Assembly (NCBI GenBank): GCA_016931575.1
Contig: JAFGEO010000007.1
Location: 1 to 34,181 of the forward strand
Direction of reading: 5' to 3'
Length of the DNA stretch: 34,181 nucleotides
Source of the DNA: Bacteroidales bacterium
GTDB lineage: Bacteria; Bacteroidota; Bacteroidia; Bacteroidales; UBA10428
In this document: piece by piece, positions 1-7,931 of the stretch
Numbering within the stretch: the stretch's first letter is position 1
How the letters are laid out: each line of letters starts with the position of its first letter
Translations under genes and position numbers: made by a program
The notes under the pieces: generated by a model
The model's input: only the letters and a program-made list of their open reading frames with translations
What the model was told of the DNA's origin: nothing
Databases searched by the model: none

Positions 1-142
1 AACATGAGCGGTTTGCAATACCTGTCCCGCGTTCTTGCGGGAACCCGGCGATTGTTCCCGGTTGAACTACATCCCGGGCAACTGGCTATGCGCTTATTGA
101 GGGTTTTGAGTATTATTTTCGGTTAATCCGGAACAGGGATTA
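1..142 (+). repeat. Diverged dispersed repeat, copy A
   Basis: This stretch aligns with 1662-1837. Shared blocks include GCGGTyTGCAAT near the left end, GCGGGAACCC, GGCTATGCsCTTATTGAGGG and GGAACAGGGATT at the right end. The centre holds an inverted repeat (GGGAAC / GTTCCC) that could fold as a hairpin. No coding capacity is evident. The two copies flank the intron remnant and the tocopherol-cyclase-like gene. The left boundary may lie outside the window. Confidence 0.6.
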
Positions 143-321
143 ACTCTTATGGTGGGCTTCAGCGCTTCCCGGCGTGCTGTTTTTCCCAAAAAAAGGCTTC
201 TCCATTACGTTAAAGCTGCAAACGACCATATAACCGCATGCGGACTGGAGCTTCGGGGATGGTTAACTACTTCGGTAAGTTCAAGGTTATTCTTGTTAAA
301 TCGTTTAGATTTGTATGACAA

Positions 322-430
322 GAGCCATGTGATGGGAACCGGAATGAAATGGAGCTCGTGACCAAAGGGAACAAACCATCAGGCACGGTTCTGTGAGAGG
401 CTCGGGCTGAAATGCCCTTGTCTACCCGAC
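322..430 (+). mobile_element. Probable 3' end of a group II intron (domains V and VI)
   Basis: GAGCC at 322-326 pairs with GGTTC at 387-391, and GATGG pairs with CCATC, giving a domain-V-like stem whose terminal loop is enlarged to about 40 nt instead of a tetraloop. A domain-VI-like hairpin follows (GGGC TGAAAT GCCC). It has a candidate branch-point A at 424, seven nucleotides from an AC end at 430, the usual geometry of a group II 3' splice site. No reverse transcriptase is visible in the window; it would lie to the left or be lost. The small open frame at 149-361 runs through this structure and is probably not a gene. The call rests on folding by eye and general familiarity with the family. 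Confidence 0.5.
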
Positions 431-513
431 GGGCGAAACGTTGGTATTATTTAAGATTTTACGGTGAATAAACAAATGCATATTAATGAGTGAGAAATTA
501 AATTAAATTGAAA

Positions 514-1644
514 ATGAAATATTTGGTAGTACTTATGGGAATCACTCGTGTACGATATTTAATAATAAGTCTTTTCTTATGCACTGCTGTTATTTCTGCA
601 AATGGCCAAGATTTAAAAAAAGGTGAATTTTTTTCAAAGCATAAATTCTTACCTTTTTATACGATCAAAAAAATAAACAATACGATTATTTTTCAAGGAA
701 ATAAAAAGAAGAAAAAATACTTTGAAGGATGGTATTTTAAAATGGTTGCAGAAGATGGATCATCTATTCTAAGTGTGATTCCGGGAATTTCATTGTCGGC
801 TGATGGCAATGATCAACATGCATTTATTCAGATAATTGACGGAGTTACGGCTCAAACTAATTACTACACATTCCCGATAGAAGAATTTTCATTCTCAACA
901 AAAGAGTTTGCCATTAAAATTGAAGATAATTATTTTTCAAAAGATAGTATTGTTCTTAATTTAAAAGACAACAATTCCTATGTTTCAGGAAACATAATAC
1001 ATTCTAATTCTATTGATTATGCATCAGGCAAATTAATTAATACTGGAATAATGGGATGGTATCGCTTCATTCCATTTATGGAGTGCTATCATGGAGTAGT
1101 AAGTTTAACACATAATCTAAGAGGCAAACTGATACTTAACAACAAAGTTCATGATTTTAATAACGGCAAAGGATATATTGAAAAGGATTGGGGGACAAGC
1201 ATGCCATCCTCCTGGATCTGGATGCAAAGTAATAATTTCAGTGACTCCAATAGTTCATTTATGCTCTCAATCGCTAGTATACCCTGGCATGGAAAATCAT
1301 TTAATGGTTTTTTAGGGTTTTATTATCATGACAATATAATAAATCACTTTGCTACCTATCGCCCAACAAAAATGGAACTGGAAATCACTGATTCAAATAA
1401 ACTGAGTATAATAATTAAAAATAGAAAAAACACTTTTTTAATAGATGTGAGATCAAATAAAACAGGTTTGCTTCAAGCTCCGGTTGATGGATCAATGGAT
1501 CGGAGAATTCCTGAAAGCATTGATGCTTGTATTAAAATTACTATGCTGGATAAAAAGGGGGAGATAATTCTTAAGGACAGTACAAATATTGCAGGACTTG
1601 AATTGGTAGGAGATTTTAAAAATTTACAAGGATTATTAAAATAA
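514..1644 (+). CDS. Secreted tocopherol-cyclase-like family protein
   Basis: This is a protein of about 377 residues with an N-terminal signal peptide (hydrophobic LIISLFLCTAVISANG, cleavage near residue 28). The mature part has the hallmarks of the tocopherol cyclase-like family: YFEGWYFK near residue 70, an HAFIQI strand, a GWYRFIPFMECYHG segment and a GKGYIEKDWGTSMPSSWIW block around residues 220-240. Plant and cyanobacterial members cyclise prenylquinols, but many bacterial members have unknown substrates. A role in quinol or lipid chemistry is only an inference, and the signal peptide argues for an extracytoplasmic site. The start is placed at ATG 514, since TTG 508 is just upstream in frame; ATG 535 is an alternative that still keeps the signal peptide. 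The gene is very AT-rich and lies between two copies of a repeat. Confidence 0.72.
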   Translation: MKYLVVLMGITRVRYLIISLFLCTAVISANGQDLKKGEFFSKHKFLPFYTIKKINNTIIFQGNKKKKKYFEGWYFKMVAEDGSSILSVIPGISLSADGNDQHAFIQIIDGVTAQTNYYTFPIEEFSFSTKEFAIKIEDNYFSKDSIVLNLKDNNSYVSGNIIHSNSIDYASGKLINTGIMGWYRFIPFMECYHGVVSLTHNLRGKLILNNKVHDFNNGKGYIEKDWGTSMPSSWIWMQSNNFSDSNSSFMLSIASIPWHGKSFNGFLGFYYHDNIINHFATYRPTKMELEITDSNKLSIIIKNRKNTFLIDVRSNKTGLLQAPVDGSMDRRIPESIDACIKITMLDKKGEIILKDSTNIAGLELVGDFKNLQGLLK

Positions 1645-1661
1645 CTATGCCTGATACAAAG

Positions 1662-1837
1662 GAATATAAGCGGTCTGCAATGCTTTTCCGGCTTTTCGCG
1701 GGAACCCAGGGAGTATTAGCTTCGCTGAGCTCGTCCTGCGTCCCCGGTTCCCGCTTGAATTTTTTTCCGGGGGAAAGGCTATGCCCTTATTGAGGGTTTT
1801 AAAAAGTATTTTAATTTAATTTGGAACAGGGATTGAA
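1662..1837 (+). repeat. Diverged dispersed repeat, copy B
   Basis: This is a partner of 1-142, with the same block order and about 34 extra bases in the centre. It contains a hairpin of GGGAACC (1700-1706) with GGTTCCC (1746-1752), which could act as a transcription terminator for the upstream gene. Its right end (TTGGAACAGGGATTGAA) overlaps a TTG-initiated extension of the next open frame, so that extension is not used. Confidence 0.6.
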
Positions 1838-1859
1838 TCAAAAAATAAAAAACAGACAT

Positions 1860-2126
1860 ATGAAATCTTACTGCTTGAAGGAATTAAGCGACCTGGAACT
1901 GGTACAAAGATTAAGAAAAATCAAAAATAATATAATCATTGATGCTTCAATTGTTGGATTCACTATTGGGATCGCAATTTATGGCGCTGTGAAAAATGGT
2001 TTAGAAATTTTTACTTTCTTGCCCTTAATATTGGCATATGTGATAATTAAAAATTCGGGAAATAATAAAATCCTGGAGAAAGAAATGCGAAAAGAACTGG
2101 ATTCCCGAAACTTCTGTAAACATTAA
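1860..2126 (+). CDS. Small two-helix membrane protein, unknown function
   Basis: The protein has 88 residues. An N-terminal charged helix (LKELSDLELVQRLRKIKNN) is followed by two hydrophobic segments (about residues 27-46 and 52-68) and a charged C-terminal tail with KEMRKELDSR. The pattern matches small Bacteroidota inner-membrane proteins with an 'LSDxEL' start and 'LExExxxR' end, for which no function is known to me. The start is ATG 1860; the longer frame from TTG 1821 begins inside repeat copy B. No operon partner is clear: the gap to the kinase gene is 228 bases. Confidence 0.6.
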   Translation: MKSYCLKELSDLELVQRLRKIKNNIIIDASIVGFTIGIAIYGAVKNGLEIFTFLPLILAYVIIKNSGNNKILEKEMRKELDSRNFCKH

Positions 2127-2179
2127 AAAAATCACATAATCAAAGCGTTATATTAAAACTTCTATACCGGCTTCGTCCT

Positions 2180-2293
2180 CTATTCACGTAGTTCGGTTTC
2201 TAAACATTCTTTGTTCTTGACCAGGAATCCGTATCTTTCCGATACGTGCCATACCTTAAAACCGTTGGTACCAATTGATACATTATATCTAAT
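2180..2293 (-). pseudogene. Possible 3' gene remnant, unidentified
   Basis: On the minus strand an open frame of 37 codons reads SIGTNGFKVWHVSERYGF and then LVKNKECLETELRE before a TAG. It has a protein-like composition but no start codon and is closed upstream by TGA. It may be the tail of a degraded gene. I do not recognise the family, and chance is not excluded. Confidence 0.2.
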
Positions 2294-2354
2294 TCAGTGG
2301 GTGAAAAAAATATTGCAAGAATATTTGTACCTTGTAAAAGACAAGGTAGTTGAT

Positions 2355-3359
2355 ATGAAGTTTCTTAAATTTGAATATAAAATAACCATATTTTACTTAC
2401 TGGCTGGAGGTCTGTGGATACTTTTCTCAGATAAGATACTTCTTATTCTGATAAATGATAGAACAGTATTAAGTGAATTTCAAACCTATAAAGGCTGGTT
2501 TTATGTTGTTGTAACCGCTATAATCTTATACTTTTTCATAAGAAAGCATTTGAATAAACGTCGGGATTTAGAAAGAAAATTACAGGAACACCAAAATCAT
2601 CTTGAGAAGATTGTTAAAATCCGGACTGTAGAATTAGAATCTACTATTAAACACCTTAAGGAAACTCAGTCGCACTTGGTTCAATCAGAAAAAATGGCTT
2701 CTTTGGGGCTTCTTACAGCAGGGGTAGCACATGAAATAAATAATCCTCTTAATTATATAATGGGCAGTTATTCAGGTCTGAAACTTGTTTTAAAAAAACA
2801 ACTTGATGAAGATGAAAAATTGAACAAGCTGCTCAAAAATTTAAAAATTGGTGTAGATAAAGCAGCTGGTATTGTTAAAGGCTTAAACCAATTTAGTCGG
2901 GATCAGGAAAGTTTTGATGAAACATGTGAAATCCATTCTATTCTTGATAATTGCTTAGTAATGTTGAACAGTCAACTTAATGGTCTTATTAAAATAGAAA
3001 GGGATTATGCAGAGGCATTACCTCCGTGTATTGGAAATGTTGGGAAACTTCATCAGGTATTTATTAATATTCTGACAAATTCAATACAAGCAATTAACAC
3101 AGCTGGTAAAATAAAGATTTCAACAAAAACTATTAATAATTCTATATTAATTGAAATAGCTGATACAGGTTGCGGTATCAGTAAGGAAGATTTACCAAAA
3201 ATATTCGACCCTTTTTTCACTACTAAAGACCCAGGAAAGGGCACAGGACTCGGATTGGCAATAACTTACAATATTATTAAAATGCATAATGGTCAACTGG
3301 ACTTTACCTCAGAGTTAACCAGCGGGACCAATGCAAAAATTATTTTACCAATAAAATAA
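2355..3359 (+). CDS. Membrane sensor histidine kinase (NtrB-like HisKA/HATPase)
   Basis: The protein has 334 residues. Two membrane segments (about 12-34 and 47-62) flank a short external loop; the motif [16 protein letters not shown] is typical of a common small-sensor N-terminus. A coiled coil (68-110) leads to a HisKA domain with [19 protein letters not shown], phospho-acceptor His126. The ATP-binding domain has the N box ([10 protein letters not shown]), [15 protein letters not shown] and GTGLGLAI. It autophosphorylates and presumably passes phosphate to the response regulator encoded five bases downstream. The start is ATG 2355; the longer frame from TTG 2211 adds an unconvincing hydrophilic extension. 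The external loop is too short for a classical ligand-binding domain, so the signal is unknown. Confidence 0.85.
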   Translation: MKFLKFEYKITIFYLLAGGLWILFSDKILLILINDRTVLSEFQTYKGWFYVVVTAIILYFFIRKHLNKRRDLERKLQEHQNHLEKIVKIRTVELESTIKHLKETQSHLVQSEKMASLGLLTAGVAHEINNPLNYIMGSYSGLKLVLKKQLDEDEKLNKLLKNLKIGVDKAAGIVKGLNQFSRDQESFDETCEIHSILDNCLVMLNSQLNGLIKIERDYAEALPPCIGNVGKLHQVFINILTNSIQAINTAGKIKISTKTINNSILIEIADTGCGISKEDLPKIFDPFFTTKDPGKGTGLGLAITYNIIKMHNGQLDFTSELTSGTNAKIILPIK

Positions 3360-3364
3360 CCAGA

Positions 3365-3733
3365 ATGAAGAAGTTTAAAATATTGTATGTTGATGACGAA
3401 TTCATTAATCTTGAGCTTTTCGAAATTAGTCTGGGAATAAAATATCATGTTTTCACAGCTCATAATGGTATAGCTGGTCTTCAGGTTGTTGAAGAAAATC
3501 CGGATATTAAAGTAGTAATTAGTGATATGAAGATGCCGATCATGAATGGACTTGAATTTTTAAGAAAATTATGCACTAAACATTCAGAAATTTCATGTTT
3601 TCTTCTTACAGGATATGGCTTGACTCCAGAGATTAATGAAGCCATCAGGGAAGGATTAATATTAGATTGTATGAGTAAACCTTTTGAGATGGAACTGATA
3701 GACAAAGAGATACAAAGGGTGTTGAATAAGTAA
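3365..3733 (+). CDS. Single-domain response regulator (CheY-like)
   Basis: The protein has 122 residues and is a receiver domain only. The acidic pair is D10/D11, the phospho-acceptor is D54 in VVISDMKMP, the switch threonine is T82 (LLTGY) and the conserved lysine is K105 in MSKPF. No output domain is present, so it must act by protein contact or in a phosphorelay. It starts five bases after the kinase stop codon and is almost surely co-transcribed with it as its cognate partner. The gene is AT-rich like its neighbours. Confidence 0.88.
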   Translation: MKKFKILYVDDEFINLELFEISLGIKYHVFTAHNGIAGLQVVEENPDIKVVISDMKMPIMNGLEFLRKLCTKHSEISCFLLTGYGLTPEINEAIREGLILDCMSKPFEMELIDKEIQRVLNK

Positions 3734-3818
3734 CAACCGGAGCCAATAAATAGGAATACTTAAAAGATTCTAGCAAAAGTGAGCTGGGTGTTTTGCCATT
3801 AGCATCCTATATCACTAA

Positions 3819-3838
3819 CCCCGGTATTTATGCCGGGG
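3819..3838 (+). terminator. GC-rich hairpin after the two-component pair
   Basis: The arms CCCCGGTAT and ATGCCGGGG pair almost perfectly (one G-T) around a two-base loop, 86 bases after the response regulator stop. There is no clear T-run after it, so its action as an intrinsic terminator is uncertain. Confidence 0.4.
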
Positions 3839-3961
3839 GGATTGCCAGGTGTGCGAATTTTCTGTATTTTAGGGAAATAAACAAAACCATGCTCACACAC
3901 TACCATTGCCTGAGTTGGCGTTAATGACAGGAACTGAACTGCGCTAAAATCACAATTGAAA

Positions 3962-4708
3962 ATGAAATATAATTTACTACTGGTTTTCCTGATTAATTCT
4001 TTGATTAGTTATAGTCAGGAATATGTTATTGAAATAGCTCAATTAACCGAAACAGTTGATAATAAGTATGTATCTGAAATTCCAAGATTAAAGGATAAAT
4101 CCAATGAAAGTAATCCTGTTGTTGAAAGGATTAATTCACAGATTCTTGACTATTTTATGATTAATAGTTTTATACAGAGCGAATTAGAGGAATTTAGATG
4201 GTACGAAGTTAGTTATTCGTCCGAGATAAAAGACAGTATTCTGTATATATCATTTGCCGGTGAATATTATGGTGCTTATCCAAATTACGTTTCTGATGAA
4301 TTATTTTTTAATTTAAAATCCGGGGAAGCCTTAACATCAACTTTTATCCCGTTTCAAGCTTTATTCACATTATCAGGATATCAGGATTTTCTCAATAAAT
4401 ACTGGCTTGAAGGAGTGAAAAATGAGTTTGAAATCGCTATGGAATGTGCCGGATTTGAGCCTTACTGCAGTTACTACGATATTAATTATGAAGTTGACAC
4501 CAACACCTTGTCCATTTCTCTAACAAATGACTGTTATCCACATGTGGCTCAGGGCTGCTCACCAACTTATAGTAAATCTATTGAACTTGATTCAGTTAAG
4601 CGATACCTAAACAATATCGGGAAATATCTGCTGTTGGAGAGTAATTACATGACCATGACTCCGATTGAGAAATTTCAAGAGAATGAAAGATTAAAGGAAA
4701 AATTTTAA
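3962..4708 (+). CDS. Secreted protein with DUF3298/RsiV-like domain
   Basis: The protein has 248 residues with a signal peptide (LLLVFLINSLISYSQ, cleaved near residue 19). The segment FAGEYYGAYPNYVSDELFFNLKSGEAL resembles the core of DUF3298/RsiV-type periplasmic domains, where a Y/H-G-x-x-P-N motif precedes 'N(L)-K-(S/T)-G'. Four cysteines in the C-terminal half (ECAGFEPYC, NDCYPHVAQGC) could form disulfides outside the cytoplasm. The start is ATG 3962 in the context ATTGAAAATGAAAT, which is the same context seen at 514. Function is unknown; by analogy it may be an envelope sensor or binding domain. It converges on the DUF5916 gene. Confidence 0.55.
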   Translation: MKYNLLLVFLINSLISYSQEYVIEIAQLTETVDNKYVSEIPRLKDKSNESNPVVERINSQILDYFMINSFIQSELEEFRWYEVSYSSEIKDSILYISFAGEYYGAYPNYVSDELFFNLKSGEALTSTFIPFQALFTLSGYQDFLNKYWLEGVKNEFEIAMECAGFEPYCSYYDINYEVDTNTLSISLTNDCYPHVAQGCSPTYSKSIELDSVKRYLNNIGKYLLLESNYMTMTPIEKFQENERLKEKF

Positions 4709-4775
4709 AACAGCGTATTCCTGTTTGGGATAATTGAAGAAAGATTCCCGTTCAGCAGGGCAATAACACATCCTG

Positions 4776-4837
4776 ACCAACATAATCAAATTAGTATCTC
4801 TGAATGAGATACTTATCGGGAAACCTCCTTTGTTGGT
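4776..4837. terminator. Nested inverted repeat between convergent genes
   Basis: The inner stem is AGTATCTC (4793-4800) and GAGATACT (4806-4813) with loop TGAAT. An outer stem is ACCAACA (4776-4782) and TGTTGGT (4831-4837). It lies between the convergent genes ending at 4708 and 4901, so a bidirectional terminator or mRNA-protecting structure is plausible. No long T-run is present. Confidence 0.45.
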
Positions 4838-4900
4838 TGTATTCCTGAAGTACATGCAAAACCAGCGTAAGGTAACTTCTCGTAGTGGATCAGGTTTTTG

Positions 4901-7531
4901 TTACAGTGATAGCCAGTAATTGAGCTTTATCATAAATACATTGGTGCCGCCTACGGAATTTAAATTCCTGAAATCTTCACTGATTGTCGGCATGTTAATG
5001 CTTTCGTCGGCGGTCTTGTCGTGCGACCAGACCAGGTGCAGCACCGAGCCGGGCAGGTACTCCCAGCGGAAAATAAAGTTTGTCCTGATCTGCCCAAACA
5101 TAAAATCAGGGTTGTCAAAACTGTTGGGTACTGTTGTGAGGGGAAAGTACATGGAGTATTGATTCGCCGGCGTCAGGTTTTCAATGATGTCGGAGGCATC
5201 AATATACCGGTTTTCTGTTTCCCGGGCACCGGCATCATCCACAAAATAAAATTCAGAATAGTGACCGACGGAATAATACGGGCTTCCATAGAATTGCAGG
5301 GACATTTCAGGCGTGATAAAAAGTTCGGCCCTCAGGGTGAAGGACAGGGTCTGACGGTTCAGGCAGCCCATCAGGTAGTAAGTTTCCTCACCACTGCTCA
5401 TCTGGTCGATATAATGGTATTGCGTCACATCATCGTTATAGCTGACGAAGGGGGATATCCTGATCCGGCTGATCGGATGCCAGTTTATTTCCCCGTGGGC
5501 AAACCATTCCCGGGAGTCTTCATTTTGTGTGATGGAATAATGCACCCCTCCGTTGAAATTCAGGTTTTTCGACTGGTTGCTGTTTATGTGGAACGAAAAG
5601 TCATTGTGGCCATTCATCCAAAGGGCAGGGCCTCCCCGAAGTTCCCTTGTCTCGAAACTGGCGAACGCGATACTCCAATCAGCGCTAACGCTCCAGAGGT
5701 TGTTAAACTGGGTACTGGCCCCAATTCCGGCTTCCGAATTGGTCAGCTCACCGCTAAAGCTGAGGGAGTTGGACTGATAGGCAGAAACATTGAATGAGCG
5801 TGAGTATTTGTGGGGCTCTGTTTCCCGGTATTGCAGGGAAGTGGTTTGGTACATGTAGTCCGACTGCCGCAGGTAGCCGATGTCGTTCAGGTCAAGTCCC
5901 GGGGAAAGCCAGCTGATCTCCTCATTAAAGCGCCATTTGCCGCCCTTTTTTCCCCCTTCAATCGTTCCGCCTGTTCCGCTTAGGCTGGTCTGGCTAACAG
6001 CATAGTCCTTTTCCAGGTGTGTGGCATCCGGTCGCTGATACAGGTGTACATACGATTCCTTCAGTAGCTGAATGGAGGACTCACTACCCCTGAGTTCCGA
6101 GAAAATGACTTTTCCGGCGACATAATAGGTCTTGTTCCTGAAATTGTGCTCAAAGTCCAGGCCCCCGGTATAGGCTTCCTTATGTTGTTCCCCGGCGATA
6201 CGGCTATCCATGTTAATGGCATGGCTGCTGGTGAACACTCCGCCCAGCATGGTGTTGCCATGATTCTTTTCCTGCATGACTCGTGCAACCAGGAAATTCC
6301 GTTGCGGGGCAACCAGGGTATCGGTTATGTCCTCATCGGGACGGTATATACGGGCAAACTCGGATGCGGTGACACTCTCCATCAATCCCACCGATAAGCC
6401 CTTATCGGTTTTACCTGTGACTTTTGCTGCTCCTATAATGGTTGAGCTGGTCGGTACCTCAGCATAGTGGTCTCCTTCAATATCGGGGATGTGCGAGGGT
6501 GCCCCGCCAATGCGCCTTGAATAGTATATAGGGTTGCCGCCGATATCATAGTCGAAGATCTCCCTTCCTTCCATGAAGAAGGGTCGCTTCTCATCGTAAA
6601 ATGTTTCATAGGCCGTGAGGTTCAGTACGGAAGGGTCCGCCTCTACCTGGCCAAAGTCAGGATTGATGGTTGCATCGAGCGTGAAATTGGAAGACAGGCC
6701 TATTTTGGCATCAAAACCACCATTGAGAATCATATCTTTCGTTTTTCCGTAAGGATTTGACTGATCAGCAGCTTTTGGAAGATAACCGGAGACAACATAG
6801 GGGAGGAGCTCCACCTGCCGGGAATTGCGGATCCCGGATAATCCGTTAAGCTCGCCAAAACGGAACACCATAGCCGGAGCGTTAATGGGGATCAGGATCC
6901 ACTGGCTTTCTTCATTTTTGCGATCGATCCAGCGCCAGATATGCAATCCCCATTTCTGCTCTTCCTTATTGGTGTACCTGACCTGGCTGAAGGGAATCCT
7001 GAACTCAGCCGTCCAGGCGGAGTCTTCCAGGCTCGTCTTTCCTTCCCAGACTGCATTCCAGTCCATGTCAAATTCATAATCCCCCTTATGCTTCAGGTCG
7101 ATCTTTTGTCCAGCTGCGCTGAGGTTGAACTCGAAGGCGGTTTTATCATCATTGTAGGTGTCCAGTGCGATGCCGGTCATATCTCCACCGAAATTGTCCC
7201 TGCCTGAAAATTTCAGGCTCATTTTTTCGGGCTCGTGATCATAACAGCGGATGGCTACAAAAAGGTTGTTGGTGTTATATAAGATCTTGATTTCGGTAGG
7301 GAAGGAAGGCAGCGTATCCTCCAGGGGTACCTGTTGTACAAAATCACCGTGCCACTCACCCTCGTTCCAGCATGCATCGTCAAGCTTTCCGTCGATGCGC
7401 GGTGGATTTTCAGTTGAGATGGCAGTGTAGTAGCGCATGGGAATGCTGTCATTCTTTTTCTGACCAGAACATAAGGTTGAGGTCAATAGAAAAGCCAGCA
7501 CAAGGGTGCGTGTAAGTGAAATATTTTTCAT
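4901..7531 (-). CDS. DUF5916 outer-membrane protein with CBM9-like domain
   Basis: The protein has 876 residues with a signal peptide (LTRTLVLAFLLTSTLCSG). Residues about 40-225 form a carbohydrate-binding family 9-like domain: PPRIDGKLDDACWNEG, then FVAIRCYDHEP and TAEFRIPFSQVRY with the conserved tryptophan-rich strands. The remainder matches the DUF5916 family, with FTLDATINPDFGQVEADPSVLNL and the ERRPFF-like block EKRPFFMEGREIF around residues 310-330, followed by amphipathic strands ending in aromatic-rich FMIKLNYWLSL, as expected for a beta-barrel. It probably sits in the outer membrane; the ligand is unknown, though relatives occur near peptidase and glycan genes. It is monocistronic, more GC-rich than the genes to its left, and has a -7-like element just upstream. 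Confidence 0.85.
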   Translation of the reverse strand: MKNISLTRTLVLAFLLTSTLCSGQKKNDSIPMRYYTAISTENPPRIDGKLDDACWNEGEWHGDFVQQVPLEDTLPSFPTEIKILYNTNNLFVAIRCYDHEPEKMSLKFSGRDNFGGDMTGIALDTYNDDKTAFEFNLSAAGQKIDLKHKGDYEFDMDWNAVWEGKTSLEDSAWTAEFRIPFSQVRYTNKEEQKWGLHIWRWIDRKNEESQWILIPINAPAMVFRFGELNGLSGIRNSRQVELLPYVVSGYLPKAADQSNPYGKTKDMILNGGFDAKIGLSSNFTLDATINPDFGQVEADPSVLNLTAYETFYDEKRPFFMEGREIFDYDIGGNPIYYSRRIGGAPSHIPDIEGDHYAEVPTSSTIIGAAKVTGKTDKGLSVGLMESVTASEFARIYRPDEDITDTLVAPQRNFLVARVMQEKNHGNTMLGGVFTSSHAINMDSRIAGEQHKEAYTGGLDFEHNFRNKTYYVAGKVIFSELRGSESSIQLLKESYVHLYQRPDATHLEKDYAVSQTSLSGTGGTIEGGKKGGKWRFNEEISWLSPGLDLNDIGYLRQSDYMYQTTSLQYRETEPHKYSRSFNVSAYQSNSLSFSGELTNSEAGIGASTQFNNLWSVSADWSIAFASFETRELRGGPALWMNGHNDFSFHINSNQSKNLNFNGGVHYSITQNEDSREWFAHGEINWHPISRIRISPFVSYNDDVTQYHYIDQMSSGEETYYLMGCLNRQTLSFTLRAELFITPEMSLQFYGSPYYSVGHYSEFYFVDDAGARETENRYIDASDIIENLTPANQYSMYFPLTTVPNSFDNPDFMFGQIRTNFIFRWEYLPGSVLHLVWSHDKTADESINMPTISEDFRNLNSVGGTNVFMIKLNYWLSL

Positions 7532-7550
7532 GGTTTTTTTTATTCGGGAG

Positions 7551-7558
7551 CAAAAATA
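7551..7558 (-). promoter_or_regulatory. Bacteroidota -7 promoter element for the DUF5916 gene
   Basis: The minus strand reads TATTTTTG, matching TAnnTTTG, 20 bases upstream of the ATG. No convincing -33 TTTG is seen at the right distance. Confidence 0.4.
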
Positions 7559-7704
7559 CTATAACAAAAATAATTTGATTATGACATATGTAAGCTAAAT
7601 ATGAGTACTTTGACAACTATGGCTACATCTTGATTACATCATTCCTGCTGGAAATAAATTATTGGGCGCTTTCCTGAGCATACTGTTTACCATAAAAATT
7701 TTTA

Positions 7705-7712
7705 TACCTTTG
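7705..7712 (+). promoter_or_regulatory. -7 promoter element for the attenuator/aminotransferase transcript
   Basis: TACCTTTG is an exact TAnnTTTG match. It lies 27 bases before the leader peptide ATG, so transcription would begin near 7718 and include the leader, the terminator and the aminotransferase. A weak GTTTAC stands where a -33 element would be expected, at shortened spacing. Confidence 0.55.
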
Positions 7713-7739
7713 TTGCCATCAATCGGTTTTGAAAGACAA

Positions 7740-7811
7740 ATGAAGCAAACTTATTACATAGTCGTCATTAGCATTATTCTCGTGGTCGCAGGTATTCTGC
7801 CGTCTCCATAG
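7740..7811 (+). CDS. Leader peptide rich in branched-chain amino acid codons
   Basis: This is a 23-codon frame, ATG 7740 to TAG 7809-7811. It begins MKQTYY and continues IVVISIILVVAGIL before PSP. Residues 7-20 contain five Ile, four Val and two Leu: 11 of 14 positions are branched-chain. This resembles the ilv leader peptides of enterobacteria, in which ribosome stalling at Ile/Val/Leu codons controls transcription of the operon behind it. The stop codon sits inside CCATAGGG, which can pair with the 5' arm of the terminator at 7844. The alternative reading is a tiny membrane peptide, since the same residues are hydrophobic; its position between a promoter and a terminator favours the leader role. 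Confidence 0.65.
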   Translation: MKQTYYIVVISIILVVAGILPSP

Positions 7812-7876
7812 GGTGTGCTTTAGACTATGCTGAAAACATACAGCCCCTGTGGAAGAAACCGCAGGGGTTTTTTTTT
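7806..7876 (+). promoter_or_regulatory. Transcription attenuator: antiterminator/terminator switch
   Basis: CCATAGGG (7806-7813, spanning the leader stop codon) is complementary over 8 bp, with one G-U, to CCCTGTGG (7845-7852) in the 5' arm of the terminator. If a ribosome stalls on the upstream Ile/Val/Leu codons, CCATAGGG is free and can sequester that arm (antiterminator). If the ribosome reaches the stop codon it covers CCATAGGG and the terminator can fold. The pairing is seen directly; the mechanism is inferred from known amino acid operon attenuators. Confidence 0.6.
7844..7876 (+). terminator. Intrinsic terminator of the attenuator
   Basis: The arms CCCCTGTGG (7844-7852) and CCGCAGGGG (7859-7867) form a 9-bp stem with one G-T pair around the loop AAGAAA, followed directly by nine Ts (7868-7876). 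This is a textbook intrinsic terminator located 56 bases upstream of the aminotransferase start, with no preceding gene except the leader peptide. Confidence 0.88.
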
Positions 7877-7931
7877 GGACGCTTGCCGGAGAAATGAGAA
7901 GCAGGAAATATTCACACTAAAAAGCCATAGC

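Noticed and set aside
149-361. A 70-residue open frame from ATG 149.
   Set aside because: It runs through the domain-V-like RNA structure and has no recognisable protein features; the RNA reading explains the sequence better.
1821-1859. An N-terminal extension of the small membrane protein from TTG 1821.
   Set aside because: The extension lies in repeat copy B and adds a lysine-rich tail without membrane or signal character; ATG 1860 is the natural start.
3840-3961. Integron-type recombination site suggested by a GTTGGCGTTAATGAC stretch among short accessory genes.
   Set aside because: No matching inverted core sites could be paired, and no repeated copies are seen in other intergenic gaps.
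5021-5797. A long (258-codon) plus-strand open frame.
   Set aside because: It is fully antisense to the well-supported DUF5916 gene and has no family features; long antisense frames are common in GC-richer genes.
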